A stretch of DNA of 64,000 nucleotides from an uncultured Collinsella sp. (GTDB lineage: Bacteria > Actinomycetota > Coriobacteriia > Coriobacteriales > Coriobacteriaceae), in assembly GCA_902470695.1 (NCBI GenBank), contig CABRHH010000005.1, positions 57,939 through 121,938 on the forward strand. The letters run 5' to 3'. This document shows, piece by piece, positions 43,352 through 52,238 of this stretch; positions within the stretch are counted from its first letter, which is position 1, and each line of letters opens with the position of its first letter. The notes under the pieces were generated by a model, which saw only the letters and a list, made by a program, of their open reading frames with translations, searched no databases and had not been told where the DNA came from. A program made the position numbers and the translations under genes.

Positions 43352-44248
43352 ATGGGGATTCCGCTTGATTCGGTATCGAGTGCCGTCAAGGTTCTGGATG
43401 CGGTGCGCGGCGACGTCGCCGCGCCGATTCGCGTGGCCGTGTTCGTCGACTCCACCGCCACGACCTATCTGATCGAGACGGTGCGCGAGGCGCTGGTCCC
43501 GCAGACCACCAGCGGTCTGGTCCGCGTGGAGCGCCTGGGTGAGACGCGTGCGGCCGTGAAGGACGACACCGACGTCGTGCTCGTGCTATCCTGCGGCAGC
43601 GAGCGGCTGCAGGCCCGTGTCCAGGAGCTCGTCGTGCGCGGCGCCCCGGTGGCGGTGGTGGCGGAGTCGAGCGTGGAGGTACCGTTCATCGAGCACGATA
43701 CGCCCATGCTCGGGCTGGTGGCTGCCACCGATGCGGTCCATCTGCTGTCCTCGCTGGCGCGCTGGATCCTCGACCGCACCGATAAGGACACGGCGTTCGC
43801 CGCCAACTTTCCGTTCATGCGCATCGCCGCGGCGCGCCACCTGGTGGGGTCGGCCGCGGTGGGCAACCTGGCCTGCGGGGCGCTGTTCTTCATCCCCGGT
43901 GCCGATTTTCCGGTCATGACCGCCGCCCAGCTCGGCATGATGCTGCGCCTTGCCGCCGTGTTCGGCCGGCCCCTGCGTCCCGAGCGCGCCTGGGAGGCGG
44001 CCGCCGTTGTGGCGGGCGCCGTGGCGCTCAGGGCCGTGGCGCGCGCGGTCGCGCCCCGGGCCGGCGTGGCGTCGTTTGCAGTCAAGGCGGCGCTGGGCGG
44101 CGCGGGCACCTACGCGATGGGCTTGGCGCTCATGGCCTTCTACGAGCGCGATGTGGACTACACGCGCGCCAACGAGGCGCTCGGGGGCCTGGTGACGCGC
44201 GTCCGCCGCGCGATCGGCGGCGCCGTCCAGGCGCCGGTGCCGGCATAA
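43352..44248 (+). CDS. DUF697-like membrane-associated protein
   Basis: A 298-residue protein of uncertain family. Residues 1-150 form an alpha/beta domain without a P-loop (IRVAVFVDSTATTYLIETVREALV, DVVLVLSCGSERLQ, GAPVAVVAESS). Residues about 165-260 contain GSAAVGNLACGALFFIPGADFPVMTAAQLGMMLRLAAVFG, which resembles the DUF697 (YcjF-type) membrane domain often attached to GTPases. ATG 43352 follows AAAGGG. It lies 84 bases after rodA and 17 before a radical SAM gene, so it may be cotranscribed with either. It could be the remains of a GTPase-DUF697 protein that lost its nucleotide-binding loop; this is inference. Confidence 0.6.
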   Translation: MGIPLDSVSSAVKVLDAVRGDVAAPIRVAVFVDSTATTYLIETVREALVPQTTSGLVRVERLGETRAAVKDDTDVVLVLSCGSERLQARVQELVVRGAPVAVVAESSVEVPFIEHDTPMLGLVAATDAVHLLSSLARWILDRTDKDTAFAANFPFMRIAAARHLVGSAAVGNLACGALFFIPGADFPVMTAAQLGMMLRLAAVFGRPLRPERAWEAAAVVAGAVALRAVARAVAPRAGVASFAVKAALGGAGTYAMGLALMAFYERDVDYTRANEALGGLVTRVRRAIGGAVQAPVPA

Positions 44249-44265
44249 GCGCACGGGAGGAACGC

Positions 44266-46143
44266 ATGCGAATCGCCTACGAGAACCGCTTCGACGCGCT
44301 CGAGCCGCTGCTGGCGCGCGTCGAGAAGCCCGCGCGCTACATCAACCACGAGTGGGGCGCGCTCTATCGGCCCGCCGCCGCGCACCGCTGCGTGCTCATC
44401 TACCCGGATGTCTACGAGGTCGGCCTGCCCAATCAGGGTATCGCCATCCTGTACCGCAACCTCAACGAGGCTCCCGGGCTGTCCTGCGAGCGCGCCTACA
44501 TTCCCTGGGTGGACATGGCCGACGAGATGCGCGCCGCCGGCGTGCCGCTGCTGTCGCTGGAGGGCGCCGCGCCCGTGGCGTCGTTCGACGTCGTGGGCTT
44601 CCACGTGCCCCATGAGATGGCGTGCACCAACTACCTGGAGGGGCTCGACCTGGCGGGCATCCCGCTGCACGCCCGCGACCGCGGCGAGGACGACCCCATC
44701 GTGATCTGCGGCGGCCCGTCGGTCTGCAACCCCGAGCCGCTGGCGCCGTTTTTCGACGTCATGCTCATCGGTGAGGGCGAGGAGCAAATCGTCGAGTTCT
44801 GCCAGCGCCATCGCGAGCTGCGCGATGCGGGCGTGCCGCGCGCCGAGATGCTGCGCGAGCTGGCTCACGTCGGCGGCGCCTACGTGCCGTCCCTGTATGA
44901 GGTGCGCCACGACCAGCCCTGTTCGCCGCACGGCTATACGGTCCCGAAGCCGGGTGCCGATGTGCCCGAGGTCGTGCACAAGCGCGTGGTGGCCGACTTC
45001 GGCGCCACCAACCCGGTGCCTCAGGCCGTCGTGCCCTACATGCAGATCGTCCAGGACCGCCTGTGCGTCGAGGTGCTGCGCGGGTGCGCCCGCGGCTGCC
45101 GCTTCTGCCAGGCGGGCATGACCTACCGCCCGGTGCGCGAGCGCTCGGCCGACCAGGTGGTCGCCGCCGTCACGAACGGCCTGGCCACCATGGGCTACGA
45201 CGAGGTCTCCCTAAACTCGCTGTCCACGACCGACCACTCTGCCTGCGCCGAGATCCTGCACCGCCTGAACCGGCGCCTGGGCGACACCGGCATCTCCATC
45301 TCGGTGCCCTCGCAGCGCCTGGATTCCTTCGGGGTCGACATGGCCGCCGCGGTGGCGGGGGAGAAGAAGGGCGGCCTCACCTTCGCGCCCGAGGCCGGCA
45401 GTCAGCGCATGCGCGACATCATCAACAAGAACGTGACGGAGGAGGACCTCGAGCGCGCCTGCCGCGCGGCCTTCGAGGCCGGCTGGCGCCGCGTGAAACT
45501 CTACTTCATGATGGGGCTGCCCGGCGAGACCGACGAGGACATCGTGGCCATCGCCGAGCTCGCCGACCATACGCTCGAGATCGCACGCGAGGTCGTGCCG
45601 GCTTCGCAGCGCGGCTCCATCTCGGTGTCCATCTCCGTGTCGGTGTTCATCCCCAAGGCCCACACGCCGTTCCAGTGGTGCCCCCAGCTCGACGACGCCG
45701 AGGTCAAGCGCCGCCAGCAGCTGCTGTTCGCCTCCGTGCGCAACCGCGCGGTGCGCGTCCACTGCCACGATGCGGCCACCTCGCTCATCGAGGCCATCAT
45801 GAGCCGCGGCGGCCGCGACATGGCTCCGCTCATTGAGGGCGCCTGGCGGCGCGGCCAGCGCTTCGACGCCTGGACCGAGCAGTTCGACCTCGGGCGCTGG
45901 GAGGAGGCGGCGGCCGAGCTCGGCATCGACCTGCGTGCGTGCGCGCAGGAATCCTTCGAGCTCGACTGGCGTTTGCCGTGGGAGCATGTGAGCTGCGGCG
46001 TGTCGCGCGGATACCTCCTGCGCGAGTACCGCCGTTCGCTCGAGGGCGTCACCACGCCCGATTGCACGCGCGCGTCCTGTACGGGCTGCGGTGCGTGCCC
46101 GACCCTGCACGCCGACAACGTATTGGTAGGTGAGCGTGCATGA
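44266..46143 (+). CDS. B12-binding-like/radical SAM protein (TIGR03960 type)
   Basis: A 625-residue radical SAM protein. The N-terminal half has a cobalamin-binding-like fold (YPDVYEVGLPNQGIAILYRNLN, ICGGPSVCNPEPLAPFFDVMLIGEGEEQIVEF). The radical SAM motif is CARGCRFC (CX3CX2C, near residue 273), followed by the usual GYDEVSLNSLST and FAPEAGSQRMRD segments. A Cys-rich end (CTRASCTGCGACPTLH) may bind another cluster. The reaction is unknown. The pairing with a DUF2344 gene (ATGA overlap) just before rplU-rpmA is widespread in Gram-positives, which suggests a role linked to tRNA or ribosome modification, but that has not been shown. Confidence 0.87.
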   Translation: MRIAYENRFDALEPLLARVEKPARYINHEWGALYRPAAAHRCVLIYPDVYEVGLPNQGIAILYRNLNEAPGLSCERAYIPWVDMADEMRAAGVPLLSLEGAAPVASFDVVGFHVPHEMACTNYLEGLDLAGIPLHARDRGEDDPIVICGGPSVCNPEPLAPFFDVMLIGEGEEQIVEFCQRHRELRDAGVPRAEMLRELAHVGGAYVPSLYEVRHDQPCSPHGYTVPKPGADVPEVVHKRVVADFGATNPVPQAVVPYMQIVQDRLCVEVLRGCARGCRFCQAGMTYRPVRERSADQVVAAVTNGLATMGYDEVSLNSLSTTDHSACAEILHRLNRRLGDTGISISVPSQRLDSFGVDMAAAVAGEKKGGLTFAPEAGSQRMRDIINKNVTEEDLERACRAAFEAGWRRVKLYFMMGLPGETDEDIVAIAELADHTLEIAREVVPASQRGSISVSISVSVFIPKAHTPFQWCPQLDDAEVKRRQQLLFASVRNRAVRVHCHDAATSLIEAIMSRGGRDMAPLIEGAWRRGQRFDAWTEQFDLGRWEEAAAELGIDLRACAQESFELDWRLPWEHVSCGVSRGYLLREYRRSLEGVTTPDCTRASCTGCGACPTLHADNVLVGERA

Positions 46144-46997
46144 GCAATCCGCTCGAGCCGACCCTGTTCCGCCTGCGCGTGGCCTATCCGAAACTCGGCT
46201 GCCTGAAGTACCTGGGGCATCTGGAGCTCATCCACACCGTCGAGCAGATCGTGCGCCGCGCGCGGCTGCCCTATGCCGTCACTCAGGGGTTTTCCCCGCA
46301 CATGCGCATCGCCTACACCTCGGCGCTGCCGGTGGGCACCTCCTCTGCCGCCGAGTACTTCGACGTCTATCTCACCGAGCTGGTGCCCGCCCCCGCCGCC
46401 CTCGAGCGCCTGCGCCACGCCGCCCCGGCCGAGGTGCGCCCGCTTGCCGCCGCCTACGTGGAGCTGAGGCGTCCGGCTCTCACCGCCGAGATCAACCGGG
46501 TGGACTACCTCATCGAGCTCGCCTTCGCCTCCGTTGCCGGGGTGGGTATGCGGTCGCTTGATGCGGTGTTCGCCCGCTGGCTGGAGGAGGGCATCGAGAT
46601 TCCGTACCGCCGCGGCAAGAAGGAGAAGGTTCTCGACGTGTGCCGGGTGCTGTGCTCGGCGAGGTGCGCGGTGGGTGTGGATGGTCGCGCCCGGGTCGCG
46701 CTTGCCACCCGCTGCGACAACGACGGGTCTCTGCGCCCCGAGATCCTCATCGCCGCCCTCGACCAGGCGCTGCGCGGGCTCGCGCCGGGCGTCGACGCCC
46801 CGATCGTCTCCACGGGAATCCAGCAGCTCACCGCCATTGCAACCTACCAGGTGGAACGCTGCGGGCAGCGCATCGTCGACGATGCGGGCGCTGAGGCCTG
46901 GCCGCTCGGTGCGCCGTGCGCGCTGCCTGCGGGCAGCCTTTCGGCCGACGCCGAAGGGTGGTCCTTTGTCGAGCCTGTGAATATGCAGGGCAAATGA
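46140..46997 (+). CDS. DUF2344 protein, partner of the radical SAM protein
   Basis: A 285-residue protein of the TIGR03936/DUF2344 family. The diagnostic N-terminus is RLRVAYPKLGCLKYLGHLELIHTVEQIVRRARLPYAVTQGFSPHMRIAYTSALPVG. In other bacteria this module is sometimes fused to the radical SAM partner, here encoded by the preceding gene, whose stop it overlaps. Its function is unknown; it may hold the substrate RNA or protein for the radical SAM enzyme. The rplU promoter begins within 15 bases of its stop. Confidence 0.85.
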   Translation: MSNPLEPTLFRLRVAYPKLGCLKYLGHLELIHTVEQIVRRARLPYAVTQGFSPHMRIAYTSALPVGTSSAAEYFDVYLTELVPAPAALERLRHAAPAEVRPLAAAYVELRRPALTAEINRVDYLIELAFASVAGVGMRSLDAVFARWLEEGIEIPYRRGKKEKVLDVCRVLCSARCAVGVDGRARVALATRCDNDGSLRPEILIAALDQALRGLAPGVDAPIVSTGIQQLTAIATYQVERCGQRIVDDAGAEAWPLGAPCALPAGSLSADAEGWSFVEPVNMQGK

Positions 46998-47009
46998 TGA
47001 TTTCATCCG

Positions 47010-47038
47010 TTGACGCGCCCCAGACCACCTGATACCAT
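47010..47038 (+). promoter_or_regulatory. Promoter of rplU-rpmA
   Basis: TTGACG (47010-47015), a 17-base spacer and TACCAT (47033-47038) preceded by TGA, which also makes it an extended -10. This is the best promoter match in the window, as suits ribosomal protein genes. Confidence 0.7.
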
Positions 47039-47077
47039 ATCCGACTGTTGCACAACTGATGCATGAAGGGCAAGAAC

Positions 47078-47449
47078 ATGTACGCAATCGTTTCCACCGG
47101 CGGCAAGCAGTATAAAGTCGCCACCGATGACGTCATCACCGTCGAGAAGATCGAGGGCGAGGCCGGCACCAAGGTCACGCTGCCCGTTCTCTTCCTGAAC
47201 GACGGCAAGAAGATCGTCACGGATCCTGCCAAGCTCGCCAAGGCAAAGGTCACTGCTGAAATTCTCGAGCAGTTCAAGGGCGAGAAGCAGCTTGTCTACA
47301 AGTTCCACAAGCGCAAGCGCTACCACCGCCTCAAGGGCCACCGTCAGCAGCTCACCAAGATCAAGATCACCAAGGTGCAGGCTACCTCGCGCGCGGCCGC
47401 TAAGAAGACCACCAAGGCCGAGGAGCCGGCTGCTCCCGTCGCCGAGTAA
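47078..47449 (+). CDS. rplU: 50S ribosomal protein L21
   Basis: A 123-residue L21 with the full family signature: MYAIVSTGGKQYKV at the start, VEKIEGEAGTKVTLPVL and KFHKRKRYHRLKGHRQQLTKIKI. An Ala/Lys tail of about 20 residues (AAAKKTTKAEEPAAPVAE) goes beyond the usual end. ATG 47078 was chosen since it begins the conserved sequence and has GAAGGGC upstream; an in-frame ATG at 47063 precedes that site. It is followed by rpmA, the standard pair. Confidence 0.98.
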   Translation: MYAIVSTGGKQYKVATDDVITVEKIEGEAGTKVTLPVLFLNDGKKIVTDPAKLAKAKVTAEILEQFKGEKQLVYKFHKRKRYHRLKGHRQQLTKIKITKVQATSRAAAKKTTKAEEPAAPVAE

Positions 47450-47492
47450 CGCGAGCATTCGCATATCTATCGTTTAGAGAGCAGGTACCACC

Positions 47493-47750
47493 ATGGCACA
47501 CAAAAAAGGTCTCGGTTCCTCCCGTAACGGTCGCGATTCTCGCGGCCAGCGTCTGGGCACCAAGCGTTTCGACGGTCAGCTCGTGAAGGCCGGCGAGGTC
47601 CTCGTCCGCCAGCGCGGCACCCACATCCACCCCGGCCAGAACGTGGGCCGCGGCAAGGATGACACGCTGTTCGCTCTGGCCGAGGGCAAGGTTAAGTTCA
47701 CGCGCGGCATCAAGCACCGTGTGAACGTTCTGCCGGTCGTTGAGGCCTAG
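47493..47750 (+). CDS. rpmA: 50S ribosomal protein L27
   Basis: An 85-residue L27 starting MAHKKGLGSSRNGRDSRGQRLGTKRFDGQ, with the GTHIHPGQNVGRGKDDTLFAL core. The N-terminus begins directly with MAHKKG, so the cleavable N-terminal extension found in many Firmicutes is absent, consistent with an actinobacterial host. A terminator follows at 47782. Confidence 0.98.
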   Translation: MAHKKGLGSSRNGRDSRGQRLGTKRFDGQLVKAGEVLVRQRGTHIHPGQNVGRGKDDTLFALAEGKVKFTRGIKHRVNVLPVVEA

Positions 47751-47781
47751 TAGATACCCTTCACCGCATCTGCATGGTTTT

Positions 47782-47819
47782 GGGAGACCCTCGCGCTTGC
47801 CGTCGGGGGTCTCCCTTTT
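47782..47819 (+). terminator. Terminator after rpmA
   Basis: GGGAGACCC and GGGTCTCCC arms with a few extra inner pairs, followed by TTTT. It separates the ribosomal pair from obg. Confidence 0.8.
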
Positions 47820-47875
47820 GGTATCTGCCATGCGCATGCGGCCTGTATTCACCTCCTGCAAGATGGGAGCATCCC

Positions 47876-49381
47876 ATGTCACAGTTCACCGACATCTGCC
47901 GCATCAACGTTAAAGGCGGCGACGGCGGTGCCGGCTGCATGTCCTTCCGCCGCGAGGCGTTCGTCCCCAAAGGCGGCCCCGACGGCGGCGACGGCGGGCG
48001 CGGCGGCGATGTCGTCATCGAGGCGGACGCCCAGTTGTCCTCCCTGATCGACTACCGCTTCAAACATCATTTCCGCGCCGAGTCGGGCACGCACGGCAAG
48101 GGGGCGCGCAAAGACGGTGCCGCCGGTGCGGATCTGGTCCTGAAGGTGCCGATGGGCACCGTGGTGCGCGAGATCGACGCCGACACCATGGAGCCCGCCT
48201 TCGACATCGCCGACCTCACGCATCCCGGCGAGCGCGTCGTGGCGGCGCCGGGCGGTGCCGGTGGCCTGGGCAACCCTCATTTTGTCACCTCCACGCGTCG
48301 CGCACCGGCGTTCGCGCAGAAGGGCGAGCCCGCCATCGAGCATTGGATCGAGCTCGAGATGAAGCTCATGGCCGATGCCGCGCTGGTGGGCGTGCCGAGC
48401 GTGGGCAAGTCCTCCCTGATCGCGCGCATGAGTGCCGCGCGGCCCAAGATCGCCGACTACCCCTTCACCACGCTCGTCCCGAACCTGGGCATGGTGCGCG
48501 CCGGCGAGTACTCCTACGTTGTCGCCGACGTGCCCGGCCTGATCGAGGGCGCCAGCGAGGGGAAGGGTCTCGGCCACCAGTTCCTCCGTCACATCGAGCG
48601 CACGGCGCTGATCTTGCACGTGGTCGATATCACGGGCGGCTACGAGGGGCGCGATCCGGTGGAGGACTACCGCATCATCAACGACGAGCTGCGCCGGTAC
48701 GCCGCCGAACTTGCCGACCGCCCGCAGATCGTGGTGGCCAACAAGTGCGACGCGAGCGGCATGACCGAGCGCATCGCTGAGCTCAAGCGCGCCGCGCTCG
48801 ACGACGGCCATGAGTTCTTCGCCGTCTCCGCGCTCACCGGCGCCGGCCTCAACAGCCTCATGCTCGCCTGCGGCGAGCGCGTGTTCGAGCTTCGTCGCGC
48901 GCTGGCCGAACAGAACGTATCCGACCCACTCGACGAGGGCCGCTGGGAGCGCGAGCGCCATGCCCGCGAGCGCCGGTTCCAGGTCGTGTCCGAGGGCGCG
49001 GGCATCTGGCGCGTGTCCGGTACGAGCCTGGAGCGCATGGTGGTCCAGACCGACTGGGAGAACGAGGAGGCCATCATCTACCTCCAACACCGTCTGGGCC
49101 GCATGGGCGTCGATGAGGCGCTGGTCAAGGCGGGGTGCCGCAACGGCGACGAGGTTCGCATCTTGGGCTTTGCCTTCGCCTTCGATGGCGTCGAGGACGA
49201 CGATGACGAGGTGTTCGAGGATATCGAGCCGCTGGAAGAGGTCGCGCCGGGCGAGGATGTCGCAGCGTCGAATGATGACGCGGGCGCCGTCGCGCCTTCG
49301 GGTGAAGCTGCCGGCGAGGCGGCTCCCGCGGATGCGGGCGCGCCTGTCGCCGAGGCCGAGCGATGCGATGGGGACGCCTGA
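47876..49381 (+). CDS. obg: GTPase Obg (CgtA)
   Basis: Obg is an essential GTPase in 50S assembly and stress control. The 501-residue protein has the glycine-rich Obg domain (CRINVKGGDGGAGCMSFRREAFVPKGGPDGGDGGRGGDVV), the G domain (G1 GVPSVGKSSLI, switch YPFTTLVPNLGMV, G3 DVPGLIEGASEGKGLG, G4 NKCD) and a C-terminal OCT domain (VVSEGAGIWRVSGTSLERM). A 70-residue acidic Asp/Glu/Ala tail follows. ATG 47876 follows TGGGAGC; a frame opening at 47774 lies inside the rpmA terminator. The stop overlaps the nadD start (TGATG type, one base). Confidence 0.97.
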   Translation: MSQFTDICRINVKGGDGGAGCMSFRREAFVPKGGPDGGDGGRGGDVVIEADAQLSSLIDYRFKHHFRAESGTHGKGARKDGAAGADLVLKVPMGTVVREIDADTMEPAFDIADLTHPGERVVAAPGGAGGLGNPHFVTSTRRAPAFAQKGEPAIEHWIELEMKLMADAALVGVPSVGKSSLIARMSAARPKIADYPFTTLVPNLGMVRAGEYSYVVADVPGLIEGASEGKGLGHQFLRHIERTALILHVVDITGGYEGRDPVEDYRIINDELRRYAAELADRPQIVVANKCDASGMTERIAELKRAALDDGHEFFAVSALTGAGLNSLMLACGERVFELRRALAEQNVSDPLDEGRWERERHARERRFQVVSEGAGIWRVSGTSLERMVVQTDWENEEAIIYLQHRLGRMGVDEALVKAGCRNGDEVRILGFAFAFDGVEDDDDEVFEDIEPLEEVAPGEDVAASNDDAGAVAPSGEAAGEAAPADAGAPVAEAERCDGDA

Positions 49382-50088
49382 TGGATGCTCCGTCGCTTCC
49401 GCTGCCTCCGCTGGGCGCCGACCCGGCGCGCATCTACCGCCTGGGGATCATGGGCGGCACCTTCGATCCCATCCACTACGGCCATCTCGTCACCGCCGAG
49501 CAGGCGCGCGAGGCGCTCGATCTGGACCTGGTGCTGTTCATGCCCGCCGGCTCTCCGGCATTCAAGCAGGACCAGGCGGTATCGTCGGGTGAGGACCGCT
49601 ATGCGATGACCTTGCTCGCCACGGCCGCCAACCCCGCCTTCATCGCCAGCCGCTTCGAGATCGACCGCGCCGGCATCACCTACACGGTCGACACCCTGCG
49701 CGCCCTGCGCGCACGATACCCCGATAACGTCGAGCTCTACTTCATCACCGGGGCCGACGCCATCATCGAGATCCTCACCTGGCACGACGCCGACAGCATC
49801 GCCAGCCTGGCCACGCTGATCGCCGCCACGCGCCCCGGCTACGATATCGACCAGGCGAAAGCGCGGATCAAGGCCTCCGGCATCGAGTTCGATATCCGCT
49901 ACATCGAGATCCCGGCGCTGGCCATCAGCTCGACCAACATCCGCGAGCGCGTAGCGAGCGGCAAAAGCGTGCGGTATCTCACGTCGGAGTCCGTCTTGGG
50001 CTATATCGCCAAGAACGGGTTGTACAATACCCCTGTATGCGATCGCATGCGGGAGTCGGGCCCGGAAAGGGGGAGTCATGAGCGATGA
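49381..50088 (+). CDS. nadD: Nicotinate-nucleotide adenylyltransferase
   Basis: NadD joins ATP and nicotinate mononucleotide to make deamido-NAD. The 235-residue enzyme has the nucleotidyltransferase motif MGGTFDPIHYGHL and the late ISSTNIRERVASGKSVRYL (ISSTXXR), with FITGADAIIEILTWHD between. A 20-residue N-terminal extension precedes the usual start. It sits in the frequent obg-nadD-yqeK-rsfS order and overlaps yqeK by 11 bases. Confidence 0.95.
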   Translation: MDAPSLPLPPLGADPARIYRLGIMGGTFDPIHYGHLVTAEQAREALDLDLVLFMPAGSPAFKQDQAVSSGEDRYAMTLLATAANPAFIASRFEIDRAGITYTVDTLRALRARYPDNVELYFITGADAIIEILTWHDADSIASLATLIAATRPGYDIDQAKARIKASGIEFDIRYIEIPALAISSTNIRERVASGKSVRYLTSESVLGYIAKNGLYNTPVCDRMRESGPERGSHER

Positions 50089-50677
50089 GGAGCTGCGGGC
50101 GCTCGACCGCATCGCCGATATGCTGCGCGTGCGCATGAGCGGCGCGCCGCGACGCCTTACGCACTCGCTCGGCGTTGCCGATACCGCCGCGCATCTGGCC
50201 GAGGTCTACGGGGTCGACGTGTTCTCGGCGCGGGCAGCCGGGCTGGTGCACGATTGGGACAAGGTCCTCACCGACGAGGAGCTGCTCGCGCGCGCGGCGC
50301 GCTACGGGATTCCCGTCGCCGGCTCCCCGGTGCGGGCCGTCGGCCTGCTGCATGGCCCGGTGGCCGCGCGCGAGCTCGCCGAGATCTTCCCCGAGCTTTC
50401 CGCCGACGTGCTGCAGGCGGTTGCGCGCCACACGGTCGGGGCGACCGACATGACGCCGCTCGACATGGTGGTGTTCGTGGCCGATGCCATCGAGCCCGGC
50501 CGACGGGGGAGCTATGCCGTCGAGCTGCGCGATGCGGTCGGCGAGATGGGCCTGGAGGAGCTGTTCTTCCGGTGCTTTTCGCAGGGGCTCGCCTACGTTA
50601 TCTCCGGCGGGCGCTACCTGTACCCAACCGCCATCGACATCTACAACGCCTATGCGGCCCGTTGTGGCCGCGCCTGA
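50078..50677 (+). CDS. yqeK: HD-domain phosphohydrolase YqeK
   Basis: A 199-residue HD-domain protein. Members of the YqeK family hydrolyse diadenosine tetraphosphate symmetrically. The metal-binding residues appear in RLTHSLGVADT, GLVHDWDK (the HD pair), LLHGPVAA, ARHTVG and FVADAIEPGR. It starts inside the end of nadD with GGGGGAG upstream and is followed by rsfS 17 bases later, the standard Gram-positive order. Confidence 0.93.
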   Translation: MSDEELRALDRIADMLRVRMSGAPRRLTHSLGVADTAAHLAEVYGVDVFSARAAGLVHDWDKVLTDEELLARAARYGIPVAGSPVRAVGLLHGPVAARELAEIFPELSADVLQAVARHTVGATDMTPLDMVVFVADAIEPGRRGSYAVELRDAVGEMGLEELFFRCFSQGLAYVISGGRYLYPTAIDIYNAYAARCGRA

Positions 50678-50694
50678 ACGACGAAAGGGTTTAC

Positions 50695-51129
50695 ATGACA
50701 GCCGAGACCATCAACGACACCGCCGAGGCTCCTATCGACGAGGAGCGCGCCTCGGTCGACCGCAGCGCCGCCTCGCTTTCCTCCCGCGGTATCGAGGCCC
50801 GCGAGGTCGCTCGCGTGGCGGCAGCGGCCGCTGACGACAAGAAGGCGACCGACGTTGCGGTGATCGACCTCACGGAGCACTCCGATGTGTGCGATTACTT
50901 CGTGATCGCCACCGGCTCCAACAACCGCCAGGTCGATGCGGTGGTCGATGAGATCGAGGAGCGCGTTGCCGCCGTCTGCGGCGAGCATCCCTTCTCCATC
51001 GAGGGCCGCGAGGAGCGCACCTGGATCCTGATGGACTACGGCAGCGTGGTGGTGCACGTCTTCACGCCCGAGGCGCGCGAGTACTATCGCCTGGAGAAGC
51101 TCTGGAAGAGCGCTCCCACCCTCGACTAA
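50695..51129 (+). CDS. rsfS: Ribosome silencing factor RsfS
   Basis: RsfS binds L14 and keeps the subunits apart under nutrient limitation. The 144-residue protein has a variable N-terminal 35 residues and then the conserved core: DDKKATDVAVIDLTEHSDVCDYFVIATGSNNRQVDAVVDEIEE and GREERTWILMDYGSVVVHVFTPEAREYYRLEKLW. GAAAGGG precedes the ATG. The first copy of the REP-like repeat begins five bases after its stop. Confidence 0.96.
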   Translation: MTAETINDTAEAPIDEERASVDRSAASLSSRGIEAREVARVAAAAADDKKATDVAVIDLTEHSDVCDYFVIATGSNNRQVDAVVDEIEERVAAVCGEHPFSIEGREERTWILMDYGSVVVHVFTPEAREYYRLEKLWKSAPTLD

Positions 51130-51133
51130 TCAC

Positions 51134-51258
51134 TTTGGGGACGGGGTCATTTCGTTCGTCAGTTTGGGGACGGGGTCGTTTCGTTTGTCCCACCGTCAGC
51201 CCGTGAGCCCGGGAATCGGCCTTGTCCCGCAGCTTGCCTGCAGTTTGGGGACGGGGTC
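51134..51258 (+). repeat. REP-like repeats, left cluster (three direct copies)
   Basis: Three copies of the 15-base core TTTGGGGACGGGGTC start at 51134, 51163 and 51244, each followed by RTTTCGT. All three point the same way. They lie in the 359-base gap between rsfS and the transposase gene; 51259-51457 shows nothing else I recognise. They are inverted relative to the copies on the far side of the transposase. Confidence 0.85.
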
Positions 51259-51457
51259 GTTTCGTATCGAGGGCAAATCCGTTCGGAGCTGCGGACGAGA
51301 GGCCGGATTGCATGTGTGGAGCGAACTGGAAACCTCATCCCGATCCATTTCTCGCATGCGAAGCGCCCGTCCCTCTTCCGGTCTTAATCCATGCGAAGCA
51401 ACGCCGTTCCATCATGGTTTAGAGCAATTCCGTCTTCATTGCCTGCCAAAATCCATA

Positions 51458-51476
51458 CGAATCGACCCCGTCCCCA
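51458..51476 (-). repeat. REP-like repeat, inverted copy at the transposase 3' end
   Basis: ACGAATCGACCCCGTCCCCA is the complement of the repeat core, 13 bases beyond the end of the transposase gene. It shares the ACGAATC extension with the right cluster, so it probably marks one end of the element. Confidence 0.8.
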
Positions 51477-51488
51477 TCCTGCAGGTGG

Positions 51489-52238
51489 TTAGTGCTGGGA
51501 GAGGATGCGCCGCACAAGCGTCCGGCCGATGCCGGTCAGCCGCTCGATGCGATATGCGCTGAGGCCGATGTTTCCGAGACGCGTAATCGCCTCAACGCGC
51601 TTTTGCTCGGCAAGCCCCCTGACCGCCGCTGGGTCCATGCCGCCCAGCGCGATACGGGCGATCTCGGATGCGTTCCCGTCGCGGCATCCCTGAATCAAGC
51701 GCGCTTGGATCTCGCAATTTGGTGTCTCCTTCGAAAACGCTTCGAAGTTCTCCCTGCCCCCAATCACGGTGAACAGCCGGTCGGGCGTTAGCAGTCGATG
51801 TCCCATCAGATAACCTCGATAGCTGCTCCAAGGGTACTGTTCGGCGCGCATGATACCTGCAACCTGCGGATTCTCATGCACGTAGCGGATTGCGCAGAGC
51901 AAATAGGCGTCCGTCTCGACGGGGTCGCTGTGAAATCGTCCCTGGAATACGTCGCCCACATGCCCCGTTTTGGCATTGAAATACCGTGCGTACGCCGTGT
52001 TGAGCGCATGCATCGCCGCGCTGAGGTCGCCTGCGGGGTCCTCGAGAACAAGATGAACGTGGTTGTCCATGAGGCACCAAGCCAAAACGTCCAAACCCCG
52101 TGCCACGATCTTTTCCTCAACCAGGCTGAGGAACTTGGCGCGATCCGAATCATCGGAAAAGATGAGCTGCCTGCCGCACCCCCTTATGACGACGTGGTAG
52201 ATGCCCGATTCCGAAACCGATCTTCTTATACGCGGCAT
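51489..52238 (-). mobile_element. REP-associated tyrosine transposase (RAYT, Y1/IS200-like)
   Basis: A 249-residue Y1-type transposase of the TnpA-REP (RAYT) class. It starts MPRIRRSVSESGIYHVVIRG, typical of the class, and has the HUH metal motif in LMDNHVHLVLEDP. The region that usually holds the catalytic Tyr follows (ALNTAYARYFNAKTGHVGDVFQGRFHS), then AIRYVHENPQVAGI and a C-terminal helix-turn-helix-like end (RIERLTGIGRTLVRRIL). It appears intact. GAAGGGGA lies nine bases before ATG 52238. RAYTs are thought to move or maintain short REP repeats, and this one is flanked by a cluster of one repeat type on each side. Base composition is a little lower in GC than the neighbours. Confidence 0.85.
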
